Shown in pieces: positions 16,442 through 25,718 of a DNA stretch of 64,000 nt. The notes beneath the pieces were generated by a model, which saw only the letters and a list, made by a program, of their open reading frames with translations, searched no databases and was not told where the DNA came from. Every line of letters starts with the position of its first letter. The first letter of the stretch is position 1. The DNA is taken from NCBI GenBank assembly GCA_963704875.1, contig CAVPIA010000005.1:62001-126000 (forward strand), in the 5' to 3' direction. The position numbers were made by a program, and so were the translations under genes. Origin of the DNA: CAMYOC01 sp963704875 (GTDB lineage Bacteria; Pseudomonadota; Gammaproteobacteria; Steroidobacterales; XN24).

Positions 16442-17791
16442 GTGACCTTTAAGCGTGCTCTGGTTGTCGATGATTCCAAGTCCGCGCGCCGGGTGTTGGG
16501 CGCATTGCTGGAAAAACACAACCTGATCGTAGAGTCGGCCGCCAGCGCGGAAGAGGCGCTGGAATTGCTCAAGCGCCAGCCGGTCGACGCTATTTTCATG
16601 GATCACACGATGCCCGGCATGGATGGTCTGGAGGCGGTCACGGCGATCAAAAAGAATCCGCGTACCGCGATGATCCCGGTGATGATGTATACCGCCAAGG
16701 AAGGCGAGGTGTATGTCGGCCAGGCGCGGGCGCTGGGCGCGGTCGGTGTATTGCCCAAGCAAGTCCACCCGGCCGAATTGTTCAAGGTCCTGCTCAAGCT
16801 CGGGCTGGTCACCGACAAACGCAGTCCTGCAGGTGAGGCCCGCGCTGAGGAGGCAGCTCCCGGACCGGAGGCTCGTGCGGAGGAGGTTGACCATGACCAG
16901 CGAGTTCAGGGTATCGCGGTGCAGGCGCTGGTCACGCGCATCCTGCAGGATCAGCATGTAGAGCTGCGCTCGGACATCCTCAGCAGCCAGCGTGATTTTG
17001 CCAGGCGCGTTGCCGAGGAGATCTTCGAAAAACAAAAGGCCGAGCAGGACCTGGCTGCCGCGCGGGCCGAGAGTCAGCGTGGCTGGCGGCCCGGGCCGTT
17101 GCTGATGCTTGTCGCAGGTCTGTTGCCCGCGTTACTTTTCCTGATCCTGTTCAGACAGGCGGCAGACGAACGCGACCGCGCTCTGGAGATGAACGCTTCG
17201 CTGGTGAGTGCGGCCGAGCAACAGCGTTTCGAGGCGGCAACGAAACAGTCGCAACTCATGTCCGGTCTGGTGGTGGAACGCGGTGAAGCAGAGGGGCGCT
17301 ATCTGGAATTGCTCGACGTACTGGAATGGGCAGTGAATCAGAGCAACTATTTTCCGCTGAACGAAATCGCAATGAACGACACTCGTCTGGAGACGCTGCA
17401 GGAGTTGCTGGCCCGACTGGTCGCCGTTGGTTTTCAGGGCACCGTGCGCCTGGACGCGCAGTTGGGTGAATTCTGTCTGATTGGCGATGACGCAGGCGGC
17501 TACACGCTGGCCGATCCGGGAATGCCGCTAGAGGATTGCGCACTGATAGGTCATCCACTGGACAATTCGGTCGCCCTGGGCGAGCGACAGTCGGTCAGTT
17601 TTGCCAACTTCCTGGCCAGTTCGGCGTTGGCCAATGAATCAGGGATCGAGGTCGAGGTGGTGGCTCATAGCCGTGTGGACTCAAGCCGCCGGTTCCCTTT
17701 CCCGGCAAACATACGCACCGCGGGTGAATGGAACGAGATTGCGATGCTGAACAACCGCCTGCAATTTTCACTACTTCCGTCGCTGCCATGA
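16442..17791 (+). CDS. Response-regulator receiver domain joined to a membrane-anchored output
   Basis: A 449-residue protein starting at GTG 16442 (AAGGGG upstream). It begins with a CheY-like receiver: acidic pair in LVVDDS, phospho-acceptor Asp in IFMDHTMPGMDG, conserved Thr in MMYTAK and Lys in VLPKQV. A Glu/Ala-rich linker and coiled coil (about residues 125-210) lead to one membrane helix (PLLMLVAGLLPALLFLILF). A C-terminal, probably periplasmic domain carries two cysteines (EFCLIGDD, DCALIGH). Receiver domains attached through a helix to a periplasmic domain are uncommon, because the signal would run from cytoplasm outward. The stop overlaps the next start (ATGA), so the two are translationally coupled. 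Confidence 0.75.
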   Translation: MTFKRALVVDDSKSARRVLGALLEKHNLIVESAASAEEALELLKRQPVDAIFMDHTMPGMDGLEAVTAIKKNPRTAMIPVMMYTAKEGEVYVGQARALGAVGVLPKQVHPAELFKVLLKLGLVTDKRSPAGEARAEEAAPGPEARAEEVDHDQRVQGIAVQALVTRILQDQHVELRSDILSSQRDFARRVAEEIFEKQKAEQDLAAARAESQRGWRPGPLLMLVAGLLPALLFLILFRQAADERDRALEMNASLVSAAEQQRFEAATKQSQLMSGLVVERGEAEGRYLELLDVLEWAVNQSNYFPLNEIAMNDTRLETLQELLARLVAVGFQGTVRLDAQLGEFCLIGDDAGGYTLADPGMPLEDCALIGHPLDNSVALGERQSVSFANFLASSALANESGIEVEVVAHSRVDSSRRFPFPANIRTAGEWNEIAMLNNRLQFSLLPSLP

Positions 17792-18430
17792 GGGCGCTGA
17801 TGACGCTGCTGTGGCTGATCGTTGCGCTGGCGGGGTGCAGCCGCGACACTGCCGGGGACAAGGATCCGGTTACCGGCGGTGATAATTTGTCTGCTCCGAC
17901 TGAAGACCTTGCTGCCGAAGATGTGGACGGTCTGTTGCTATTGCAGGCAACGGAAAGTCGCGGACTGGCCATGACCTTTGCCAAGCAGCTCAAGGGAGAA
18001 CTGCAGGCGGCAATGGCGGAGGGTGGCCCTGAACTGGCGATAGATGTCTGTCATCAGCGGGCGCCGAAGATCGCCGCGGCGCTGGCGGAAATGAGCGGCT
18101 GGCAGGTCTATCGCACGAGTCTGAAGCCCAGGCGTCGGGCGCCGGATGCATGGGAGCAGCAGGTGCTAAAAGATTTCGACCTGCGTGCCGCCGGCGGTGA
18201 GGAGATTTCCGGCATCGAACATTACGCGGTTGTCGACACCGGGGATGGCACGGTATTTCGCTACATGAAGGCGCTGGGCACCGAACCCTTGTGCCTGAAC
18301 TGCCATGGAGAATCGATTTCCGCACCGGTGCGTCGAACGGATCGACGGGCTGTATCCGGATGATCAGGCGCGCGGTTACCGGGCGGGCCAGATTCGGGGC
18401 GCGATCAGTATCACTCAGCCGCCCGGCTAG
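17788..18430 (+). CDS. Haem-binding DUF3365-type lipoprotein, frameshifted near the C-terminus
   Basis: The start at 17788 overlaps the upstream stop. A lipoprotein signal (LIVALAGC) precedes a DUF3365-like sensor domain with DVCHQRAPKIA and a single CXXCH haem motif in EPLCLNCHGE. The current frame then ends at 18363 in non-family sequence. The adjacent frame supplies VERIDGLYPDDQARGYRAGQ, then IRGAISITQPPG, the expected family C-terminus, ending at 18430. One extra base near 18318-18332 explains it. Such domains sense redox or ligands through covalent haem. The coupling suggests that it signals to, or complexes with, the periplasmic part of the receiver protein. Confidence 0.7.
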
Positions 18431-18454
18431 CGAGCGGTCAGCCCGGACCCGGAT

Positions 18455-20011
18455 CTATTCCAGGCTGTCCAGCAATTGCTGGTAACGCGGATCGTCACGG
18501 ATCGGTTCCAGGTCCGGATCATTCTCCACCCAACTGCGTGAGCTGATCGAATTCTTCAGGCACTCGAACGAGCGATCAATGTTTCCTGCCTGCGCATAGA
18601 AACAGCCCATGTTGTAGCGGATCGCCGGATCCGACGGATCTATAGCGAGAGATTCCTCGGCCCAGCTCAAGGCGCGATCGCGTTCGCCGAGATAGAGCAG
18701 GGACACCGCGCCGAGATACCAGGCGCGCTGACTCTCAGGGTAGTCTTGCAGGTGGCGCTCGGCGCGTTTGGCGCCTTCCTGCGCCGCTTCCAGGAATTGG
18801 ATTTCGTCGCCGAGATGTTTGTACACCGGGGCTGCCAGTGCGGGGCTCTGATAATCATCCGGATTGACCCGCATGGCATTCTCAAACTGCTCCAGGGCTT
18901 TTTCCATCTGCCCCTGGTGATAGGCCGTCCGGCCGTAGTTGTAATAAGCCTCCCAGGCAGTCGGGTCCAGCTCGATCGCGCGCTCGAATTCTGCCGAGGC
19001 GGACGCATAATCCTGATTGGCCAGATAGGCGATCCCGAGTACTGAATGGCTCTCGGCCCGTCTTGGCTTCAATTCCACCGCGCGCATGCCGGCCTTGAGC
19101 GCGTCTGCGCGTTCGAAGTCGCTGCCTTCGAAATAGATCGCCTGCTGGGCGTAGGCCCTGGCCAGGGCGATCCATGCGCGTACGAACTTCGGATCCGCCT
19201 CGGAGGAACGGACAAACATCGCTACCGCGTGAGCGGTATTGTCGAGCCCCCCTAGCATCAGATAGCTGCGTCCGCGCAGGTAGAGGTCGTAGGCCTCGGA
19301 GTTCAGGCTGGCCAGGCGCAACAACTCGCCAGGGTGGATATCAACGCCCAGCGCCGCGCCAATCCTGGTGGTCATCGCGGTCTGCACTGCGAATATCTCG
19401 CTGGGCAGATTTACGTACTTCCCGGACCATAATTGTTTGCCGGTGGACGCCTTGACCAGTCGCACCTGGATATTCAGGCGTTCTCCTTTTCTGCGCACCC
19501 GGCCCGTGACGATGTTGTCAACCTGCAACTTTTCGCCGATAAGCGGGAGTTCTGTGATCTTCCCCTTGAGTGCGAAGCAGGCAGCGCGCGACGGTACTGT
19601 AAGACCCGGCGTACGGCTGAACACGATTAGCAGCTCTTCGGCGAACCCGTCGGTCAGATACTCGAGATCACGTTCCGAACTCTGATCCCGAAACGGCAGC
19701 ACTGCGACGGATGGCAATGCGGATTCGGTGACAGATGGCACATCATTGGCCGGCGTGTCCTTGCCGACTTCCACCGGTTTGACCGTCTCGCTTTGCGGCG
19801 CGGATTTGCCAAACACCCAATGCCAGGCCACCGCAAGCGGCAATGCCATGATGACCAGCACGACCAGCAGGCTGCTGACCCAGTCGGGCAGGCCAAGTGA
19901 CTCGATCAGACCCGGCGCCAGGTGGATAACCAGATACGCGGCGATAAGATACGCCAGTAAAGCCGGGATGGACTTGCGGTCTAGGCGAGGGCGAAGCGGT
20001 TTTGATGACAT
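18455..20011 (-). CDS. FlgO/TPR-domain membrane protein
   Basis: A 518-residue protein with two N-terminal membrane helices (about residues 14-36 and 43-66) and a linker. A FlgO-like domain follows (PSVAVLPFRDQSSERDLEYL, DGFAEELLIVFS, VTGRVRRKGERLNIQVRL), then five or so tetratricopeptide repeats to the C-terminus. It matches the C-terminal two thirds of cyclase- or CadC-linked TPR regulators but lacks a DNA-binding or cyclase domain. It probably assembles protein complexes at the inner membrane. It is monocistronic and convergent with the DUF3365 gene. Confidence 0.78.
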   Translation of the reverse strand: MSSKPLRPRLDRKSIPALLAYLIAAYLVIHLAPGLIESLGLPDWVSSLLVVLVIMALPLAVAWHWVFGKSAPQSETVKPVEVGKDTPANDVPSVTESALPSVAVLPFRDQSSERDLEYLTDGFAEELLIVFSRTPGLTVPSRAACFALKGKITELPLIGEKLQVDNIVTGRVRRKGERLNIQVRLVKASTGKQLWSGKYVNLPSEIFAVQTAMTTRIGAALGVDIHPGELLRLASLNSEAYDLYLRGRSYLMLGGLDNTAHAVAMFVRSSEADPKFVRAWIALARAYAQQAIYFEGSDFERADALKAGMRAVELKPRRAESHSVLGIAYLANQDYASASAEFERAIELDPTAWEAYYNYGRTAYHQGQMEKALEQFENAMRVNPDDYQSPALAAPVYKHLGDEIQFLEAAQEGAKRAERHLQDYPESQRAWYLGAVSLLYLGERDRALSWAEESLAIDPSDPAIRYNMGCFYAQAGNIDRSFECLKNSISSRSWVENDPDLEPIRDDPRYQQLLDSLE

Positions 20012-20274
20012 CGGTCTATGGCTGTTCTTGGTATGGACCGTCTCGGACAGGGGCGAAGTCTACGACCAATCAGGCGTCGCGTACATGCGTAGCAGCCGCG
20101 GCGGTGCCTGGCTGCGAACCGGGATTACTGGAAGAAGCGACCTTTTGTGAGCATCATCACGCTCCGCAGAGCCTGCACTTTCTACACTGGCGGGTGCTGG
20201 CAGGCAGCGATCGGCGGATCCCGCCTGACACCCCCTGACACCGCCGGCGACTCGCCCGAGGAGGGTATTCTCAA

Positions 20275-21251
20275 ATGAAAATGTTGTTCAAAATGATGAT
20301 CTTGGGTGTCGCTGTTGCCTTATCAGCCGGGTGTGGCGAGGCGGCGGCGGTGGCAATCCGCCAGCCGCAGCGGTCCCGGACGCGACGATTTCGCCGCAGA
20401 ACGCGGTAGAGATCGCTGGCGAAGTGGTCGGCGGCGTTCAGGCGACCGGCGATTTCGGTATTTTCGGAGGCGCCGGCCTGATCGGCGGAAATGCCGGGGA
20501 TTCAGGTCTGTCGAAGAGTTCGACGTCAGTACTCGCGGCGCAGAAGACGATGCAGGTGTTTATGGCTGCACCGTTTGGGCCCGAGGTTTCGCAGTGCCTG
20601 GTGTCGGGATCGGTTTCCGTCTCCGGCAATCTGGCCAGTCAGGACGCGCTGACCGCCGGCGACCGGATCGTCGCCCGCTTCACCAACTGCGACGATGGCG
20701 AAGGCGAAGTCGTCAACGGAACGTTGACGCTGGTTGTGGACACATTCTCCGGCGACCTGCTCGGCGGGTTTGTCACCCTGGGTTTGACCGTCACGTTCCA
20801 GAACTTCTCTGTCAACGAGGGCGGCACGCTGGAAACGGTGAGCGGTGATTTATCCCTGTTGATGGACACGCAGGCGTATCCGGTTTCGACTTTCAGCATC
20901 TCCAGCGGATCGCTGACAGTTTCTGATGGCGTGGACACGGTCGTGCTGTCGAATTTCTCTACCACGGTGACGTCAGATGAGAGCTCCCAGCCGCCGGCGT
21001 TTACCTATACCTCGAGTGGCAGGATCAGCGTGCCGACGTATGGCTCGGTCAGCTATCAGGTACGGCAGCCGTTCACCGGATTCGGCGAGGGTGATCCGGA
21101 TTCGGGGGTCTTGTATATCGAGGGCAATATGGGCGGAAGCATCACGGTCACCGTGTTGTCGAACGTCCAGGTCCAGCTGGATATGGACTACGATGGCGAC
21201 GGCGTCACGGATGAAACGATTATCGTGACCTGGGTCGAACTCGAGGACTGA
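20275..21251 (+). CDS. Glycine-rich lipoprotein, paralog of the gene at 14564, frameshifted
   Basis: ATG 20275 follows GAGGAGGG and encodes a lipoprotein signal (MKMLFKMMILGVAVALSAGC) that runs out of frame within the Gly codon tract. From about 20331 the adjacent frame gives GGGGGNPPAAAVPDATIS and the full beta-rich domain to 21251. One missing base at about 20335-20345 would restore a lipobox followed by poly-Gly, exactly as in the paralog. The paralogs share the Cys pair (SQCLVSG, TNCDDGEG), DESSQPP and a C-terminal MDYDGDGVTDET Asp-rich loop. A strong terminator follows. Confidence 0.7.
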
Positions 21252-21270
21252 TCTGCCGGTCATGAAACGC

Positions 21271-21300
21271 AAAAGGGCCTGCGCTAATGCAGGTCCTTTT
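21271..21300 (+). terminator. Intrinsic terminator
   Basis: AAAAGGGCCTGC and GCAGGTCCTTTT pair over 12 bp (one G-T wobble) around a six-base loop, giving the A-tract/stem/T-tract form of a bidirectional terminator between the gene ending at 21251 and the convergent gene ending at 21416. Confidence 0.88.
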
Positions 21301-21415
21301 CTATTCTCGGGCCATCTGGTGCGTCGCTCTAATTCACCAGGACGTGCAAAAGATCCGCCCTGGTATCGCGCATCTCACGGGCGCAGTATGGTCGACCGCA
21401 GGTGGCTAGGGTGAG

Positions 21416-22135
21416 CTAGTGGAAACGCGCTGCGCGGCGCCTGCTGACGGCGGAAAAGGCCGGCATCACCACGGCAAGCAGGGCATAAAGCCACGCTGCC
21501 GGTGCCAGCTTGTCGTCGGGCAACAGCCAGACCAGGATCGTGGACATCAGTCCGAAGCTTCCGACGATTGACCAGGCTGTGATCTCCACCCGGGTGGCAA
21601 AACGTTCCCTTGCGTTCAACGCCAGCTCTTCTGCCAGGGAAAGGGCCCTGAGATTGAGCAGCACGATGCACAGATTGGCGATTGCGAAACCGATGCCATA
21701 AACCGAGATCAGCTTGCGCGCCTCGCTCACTGTCTCAAGCCTGAAATCGGTCGGCGCCCAGCCGTTGGTGATCCCGCTCATCGCGGTGGCCATCATGCTA
21801 CGCAGCGGATAGACGTACACCATGATGACGAACACCAGCGTGAGGCTGATGATCGTGCTTAGCGAGTCATCGAGCCCGTAACGTTGACTCCAGGTGCGAT
21901 GCGCAACCCAGAACATCACCAGGATTGCGAAACTGGCGGCAAACGCCGGGATACCCCGAAGCGCGTCCGACAATTGCTCGTAATTCGTCGGTAGCTCATC
22001 AAAAGAGATGACCAGCATGGTCAGCGCAAATGCAAAGGCCGCATCCACAAAGGTCTCGAGCCGGCTCATCTCCGCCCCGCGCAGACGGAAGTTTCGGCGC
22101 ACAGGCAGGTCCTTGCTAAGAGGGTCTCTTTCCAT
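21416..22135 (-). CDS. TMEM175/DUF1211-family potassium channel-like protein
   Basis: A 239-residue membrane protein with six predicted helices. The first helix carries MSRLETFVDAAFAFALTML, a variant of the family RxxxFSD motif with Val replacing Ser. Bacterial members form tetrameric K+-selective channels with hydrophobic pore rings. The single-repeat length is usual. No partner is visible in its monocistronic setting, upstream of a bidirectional terminator. The altered motif leaves conduction properties uncertain. Confidence 0.8.
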   Translation of the reverse strand: MERDPLSKDLPVRRNFRLRGAEMSRLETFVDAAFAFALTMLVISFDELPTNYEQLSDALRGIPAFAASFAILVMFWVAHRTWSQRYGLDDSLSTIISLTLVFVIMVYVYPLRSMMATAMSGITNGWAPTDFRLETVSEARKLISVYGIGFAIANLCIVLLNLRALSLAEELALNARERFATRVEITAWSIVGSFGLMSTILVWLLPDDKLAPAAWLYALLAVVMPAFSAVSRRRAARFH

Positions 22136-22249
22136 TTTGAGTAGCGACCGATAAATGTCCGCGCGGGATCGTCGAGGACGGATCCGGCCACCCGCTGCGT
22201 GAGGGCAGTGGGTGGCTAAAAGATGATGCGTGTCGGGTTGCCGTGCTGT

Positions 22250-22756
22250 CTATTCTTCCACTCGGATGCGTGGGTCCTGGAACTCGCCCCGGCAATCGCC
22301 ATCCGTTATCAGAACCGTATATTTGTAGTCAATGACAGAACCACTTTTTATGTCGTTGTTCGGCTTATCAATCTTGCCTCTTGCGCAGCCGTCTTTCGAT
22401 TCAAGTTGGGCCTTCTGGAGCGGGCTGAACATCAGTTCAAAATTGACCGGCTGCCCGGTGTCAGCCCTGGCTTGCCAGCGAACCCATTTGTCGCGTTTGA
22501 CCTTAAAGCATGACTTTTCGGATTCAAGATTCGAACACTTGTCCGCGGGGCTAGGTACCACTGCAATCTCGCAGGTAAGCGGGGAATCGTCGGTTTTCGT
22601 CACCGTGATCTGTACATCGACATCGCCGCTGTCGCATTTGCTACTGCTGGCTGCCAAACGCGGACTCTGGCATCCGCCAAGCGCCAGCAGAAGCGTTGCT
22701 ATCAGAACGCCGAACAGAATGCCCGATACCGCCTTGCCATGCTGGATCATTGCCAT
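22250..22756 (-). CDS. Small lipoprotein with conserved cysteines, unknown function
   Basis: A 168-residue protein with a lipobox (LLALGGCQS at about residues 24-32) and a beta-rich Cys-containing body (KCDSGD, LTCEIAV, KCSNLESEKSCFKVKRDKW, DGCARG, GDCRGEF). No family is recognised. GAGGGGAGCG lies upstream of the ATG. It is likely anchored in the outer membrane with disulfides in the periplasm. Confidence 0.65.
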   Translation of the reverse strand: MAMIQHGKAVSGILFGVLIATLLLALGGCQSPRLAASSSKCDSGDVDVQITVTKTDDSPLTCEIAVVPSPADKCSNLESEKSCFKVKRDKWVRWQARADTGQPVNFELMFSPLQKAQLESKDGCARGKIDKPNNDIKSGSVIDYKYTVLITDGDCRGEFQDPRIRVEE

Positions 22757-22857
22757 TTTACTCTCGCTCCCCTCAGGCCAAAGGCCTGCGATAGATGCCC
22801 GGCCATGCGGGCTTCGTCTCCGCCCGGCCGGTGATGCGCTGCGGAAACTGTGCGTCC

Positions 22858-23172
22858 TCAGCCTTCGTCATGAATCTTCGTCATTTCTTCCGCGCAGTTC
22901 AGGCTGCGACCTTCTGCCGCGCCGGTACCTTTGCACACGCCTTCGGGATTCGATTCGCAGAAACCGTACTCTTCGCAATAGTGAAAACCGGCACGTCCCT
23001 GAGCCCAGCAGCAGCGCAGGAACAGCGCCTTGTCGTCGTCTGCCTGGACCTGCTGCAACAAGTTTGTGGCGGTATCCGCTTCACTGTCGGCAAGGGTCAG
23101 GTTCATCCCCGCGATCATTCCCGTGATCATCATCGCAGCGACCAACACTACAAAAAGAAATTTGTTGTCCAT
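22858..23172 (-). CDS. Small secreted cysteine-rich protein
   Basis: A 104-residue protein starting at MDNKFLFVV (AAGGAG nine bases upstream). A hydrophobic N-terminal segment (about residues 5-24) is followed by a short Cys-rich body (LRCCWAQG, HYCEEYGFCESN, EGVCKG, SLNCAEE). It is 28 bp downstream of the GST gene on the same strand and probably co-transcribed. No family is recognised. Confidence 0.6.
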   Translation of the reverse strand: MDNKFLFVVLVAAMMITGMIAGMNLTLADSEADTATNLLQQVQADDDKALFLRCCWAQGRAGFHYCEEYGFCESNPEGVCKGTGAAEGRSLNCAEEMTKIHDEG

Positions 23173-23200
23173 CAGGATCTCCTTGCTTGCCAGCTCTATC

Positions 23201-23872
23201 TCATCCGGAGAAGTCGTAGGGTCCGCCGCGCTTGAGCGCCGCGCCATACGCCGGGCGGGCATGGATGCGCTCGACGAAGGCGCGCATGTTGGGTCGTCCG
23301 GGTCCGGCCGCGCCGCGCGCGACCGCGGCTTCCAGCGGGAAGCTCATCTGAATATCCGCCGCCGAAAAGTCATCGCCTGCGAACCAGCCGCTGACAGCCA
23401 GGGATTGCTCAACCCAATCCAGCTGATCTTTCAATCGCGGATCGACGAACTTGCCTTTCACCCCCATCGCGATCAGCGCGGCAGCCGGACGCATCAACAG
23501 CGGCATGGGCGGTTTGGCCAGTCGTTCGAAGATCAGCTTGATCAACAACAGTGGCATCAGCGACCCTTCTGCGTAGTGCAGCCAGTAGGTGTAGCTCAGG
23601 CGTTCGTCGCTGCCGGCAGGCGGGATCAGACGACCGTCGCCATAGCGGCCAACCAGGTATTCGATGATAGCGCCGGATTCAGCGATCACATGATCGCCGT
23701 CCTTGATCACCGGCGACTTTCCCAGCGGATGTATCTTCTTTAGCGAGTCGGGACCCAGCATGGTCTGCGGATCGCGTTTGTACTGTTTGATCCGGTACTC
23801 CAAGCCCAGCTCCTCAAGTAGCCAGAGCACGCGTTGCGAGCGGGAGTTCTCAAGGTGATGGACGGTGATCAT
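23201..23872 (-). CDS. Glutathione S-transferase
   Basis: A 223-residue soluble GST. The N-terminal thioredoxin-like domain (ITVHHLENSRSQRVLWLLEE, with Ser/Arg in the active site, then the cis-Pro motif GKSPVI and ESGAIIEYL) is followed by the helical C-terminal domain (DFSAADIQM). It resembles the bacterial beta/theta-like GSTs (YfcG/GstB neighbourhood) but the substrate is undefined. The start at 23872 follows GAGGAA. It is the likely first gene of a two-gene transcript with the small secreted protein. Confidence 0.83.
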   Translation of the reverse strand: MITVHHLENSRSQRVLWLLEELGLEYRIKQYKRDPQTMLGPDSLKKIHPLGKSPVIKDGDHVIAESGAIIEYLVGRYGDGRLIPPAGSDERLSYTYWLHYAEGSLMPLLLIKLIFERLAKPPMPLLMRPAAALIAMGVKGKFVDPRLKDQLDWVEQSLAVSGWFAGDDFSAADIQMSFPLEAAVARGAAGPGRPNMRAFVERIHARPAYGAALKRGGPYDFSG

Positions 23873-24038
23873 GCAGCGTTCCTCATAGGCTGTTGTTGTT
23901 GATCCTAACACTGCACCCGCTCCTCGAAGCCGGAAGATGTCTCGGATCGCCGCTGATCGTCATCAAGTGAACTCCTGTATTCGTGGACTGCGGCGCGACT
24001 TGCTCGCGACACTCGGCGCGGTCTCGGGCCACCCGGGC

Positions 24039-25544
24039 CTAACTGAGCGCTCTGACCAGCTCCACCAGGGCCAGCGTATCCAGTTTGCAATAGGCGAGCA
24101 GATTGTCGCGCAGCGTGCGGCGGCGGTTTTCGCCGGTATCGGCGCGCATCATCTCCAGAAACGCCTCTGATGCTGCGGTGCCTTCCTGGATTTCGCCCAA
24201 GGCGCCGTAGTCCAGCTCAGTGGCGAGTGTCGGCAGCACTGCCTTGATCGACCAGGAGCCCTTCATGTCCGGGTGATAGTAGTTGGCACGGGTCAGCGGA
24301 TGCAGATCGTAGAGTCGCTGGATGATCCCGTTCAGATCATCGGCCAGATCCGGAAACAGCGCGGCCAGATCGGTGAGCACGCGTTGTTCGAATCCGGTAT
24401 ACACAAACACCGGGCCCTCGCTTTCCAGCGCCAGGATCAGGCTCTCTGTGCAGGCACGCATCGGTGCGGCGTCGCCATCGGCGAGAAATTCCCGGTGCTC
24501 GAGTTCGCCGTCAGCGTACTGCACATGACATGACCACTGAAACGGCAGCGCCTGGTAGGGTCGGGTGCCAGGCCATATCGGTACCGCGAAATCCACCGTC
24601 TCGAAATCGAAATAGAAACGCGGCCAGCCCAGCGCGCCGAGTTCGGCGGCCGCTGCTGGCTTGAGTTCCGGTTTGCCGGCAATCGTGACCCGGCGCACCC
24701 ATTCCTGGGTTTCACTGCTCAGGCTGCCGGCGGGGATTTCGCGGATGTCTCCAATACCCGCGGCGCGCAACTGCCACACGGTCTTGCCGCCGCCGGGCAG
24801 TGAGGAGACCGGATAGTCGGCTTGCTGTGGCGTGCAGTGCGCGAGGAATGGACACGGATACGGGTTTTTGCATTGCGGTCCGATATCCAGCGGCGGCAGT
24901 TCACCGGCGAGCACATCTTCGAACTCCTCGACCCAACGCGGCACCTGCTCAAGCATCGGCGCGACCTTGTCGGTGATGTCCTGAAACACCAGCAGGCCGC
25001 TGTAGCTGCCGTTGCCGCGGCTGTCGCCCCGGTCGTGGTCGTCGTCGCCGTTGTCGCTATTGTTGTGATAGACGAAAGCGTTATTGATATGGGCCAGCTC
25101 AATACGCGTCGGATGCAGTCCAAGACCCGCGAGCACCCAGGTCTGTACCGCGCAGTCGATATAGTGATACGGCTTCACACCCGTCGATGCCTTGACTTCG
25201 ACCAGCCGCAGATCACCCAGCGAATCGCGCAGCAGTACGTCGGTGCGCACCATCACGCCCTGATGCACAAAAGCCCCTTCGAACAGCGTCAGCGGCCCAC
25301 GGCTCTGCAGCGCCTGACGGGTTTCCTCTACCGCCCTGGCCGCAGTCGTGCGGTCCCCGCCGATCAACATGCCGCCGGGAAACAGCGTCCGCGCGACTTC
25401 GCCAACGCGATGGCCTTTGGCAAATGCGCGCAGGGTATCGCGTGAAACATCCGCGTATTCGGGGTGGCGGGTCTCCAGCCACAGGCGCTTGGCGCATTGC
25501 CAGCCCGATAGCATGCGGCTCTTGGACAGGTGATGGTCGCTCAT
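24039..25544 (-). CDS. DUF2779 nuclease-like protein with Cas4-like Fe-S cysteines
   Basis: A 501-residue protein. The N-terminal PD-(D/E)XK-like part has SGWQCAKRLWL, EGAFVHQGVMVRTDVL and LVEVKAS. With the later triplet CKNPYPCPFLAHC this gives four cysteines arranged like the Fe-S cluster of Cas4/AddB nucleases. The C-terminal DUF2779 half starts at FYFDFETVDFAVP, an RNase H-like DEDD exonuclease motif, and continues with YTGFEQRVL and YCKLDTLALVEL. An Asn/Asp-rich low-complexity insert sits near residues 160-185. The start at 25544 follows AGGA. It stands alone without CRISPR or recombination genes. DNA-end processing or defence is possible but unproven. Confidence 0.75.
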   Translation of the reverse strand: MSDHHLSKSRMLSGWQCAKRLWLETRHPEYADVSRDTLRAFAKGHRVGEVARTLFPGGMLIGGDRTTAARAVEETRQALQSRGPLTLFEGAFVHQGVMVRTDVLLRDSLGDLRLVEVKASTGVKPYHYIDCAVQTWVLAGLGLHPTRIELAHINNAFVYHNNSDNGDDDHDRGDSRGNGSYSGLLVFQDITDKVAPMLEQVPRWVEEFEDVLAGELPPLDIGPQCKNPYPCPFLAHCTPQQADYPVSSLPGGGKTVWQLRAAGIGDIREIPAGSLSSETQEWVRRVTIAGKPELKPAAAAELGALGWPRFYFDFETVDFAVPIWPGTRPYQALPFQWSCHVQYADGELEHREFLADGDAAPMRACTESLILALESEGPVFVYTGFEQRVLTDLAALFPDLADDLNGIIQRLYDLHPLTRANYYHPDMKGSWSIKAVLPTLATELDYGALGEIQEGTAASEAFLEMMRADTGENRRRTLRDNLLAYCKLDTLALVELVRALS

Positions 25545-25718
25545 ACCCAAATCCTAGCCTATTGTTGTTGTCATGAGCAGGAAGAAGCCGTGAGTGTGAG
25601 TCCAGGCCGGGTCGTAAGCAGGGGTATGTGGATACCATCCCTCAGGCGCAGGACGCGGTGCCGGGGGATGGCGCTGCAGGGCAGGCGCGCTGCGGCCGCG
25701 TCATCTGCCGGCCGGCAT

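Noticed and set aside
24039..25544. Cas4 of a CRISPR system
   Set aside because: The C-terminal DUF2779 half and absence of any array or cas1/cas2 argue against it.
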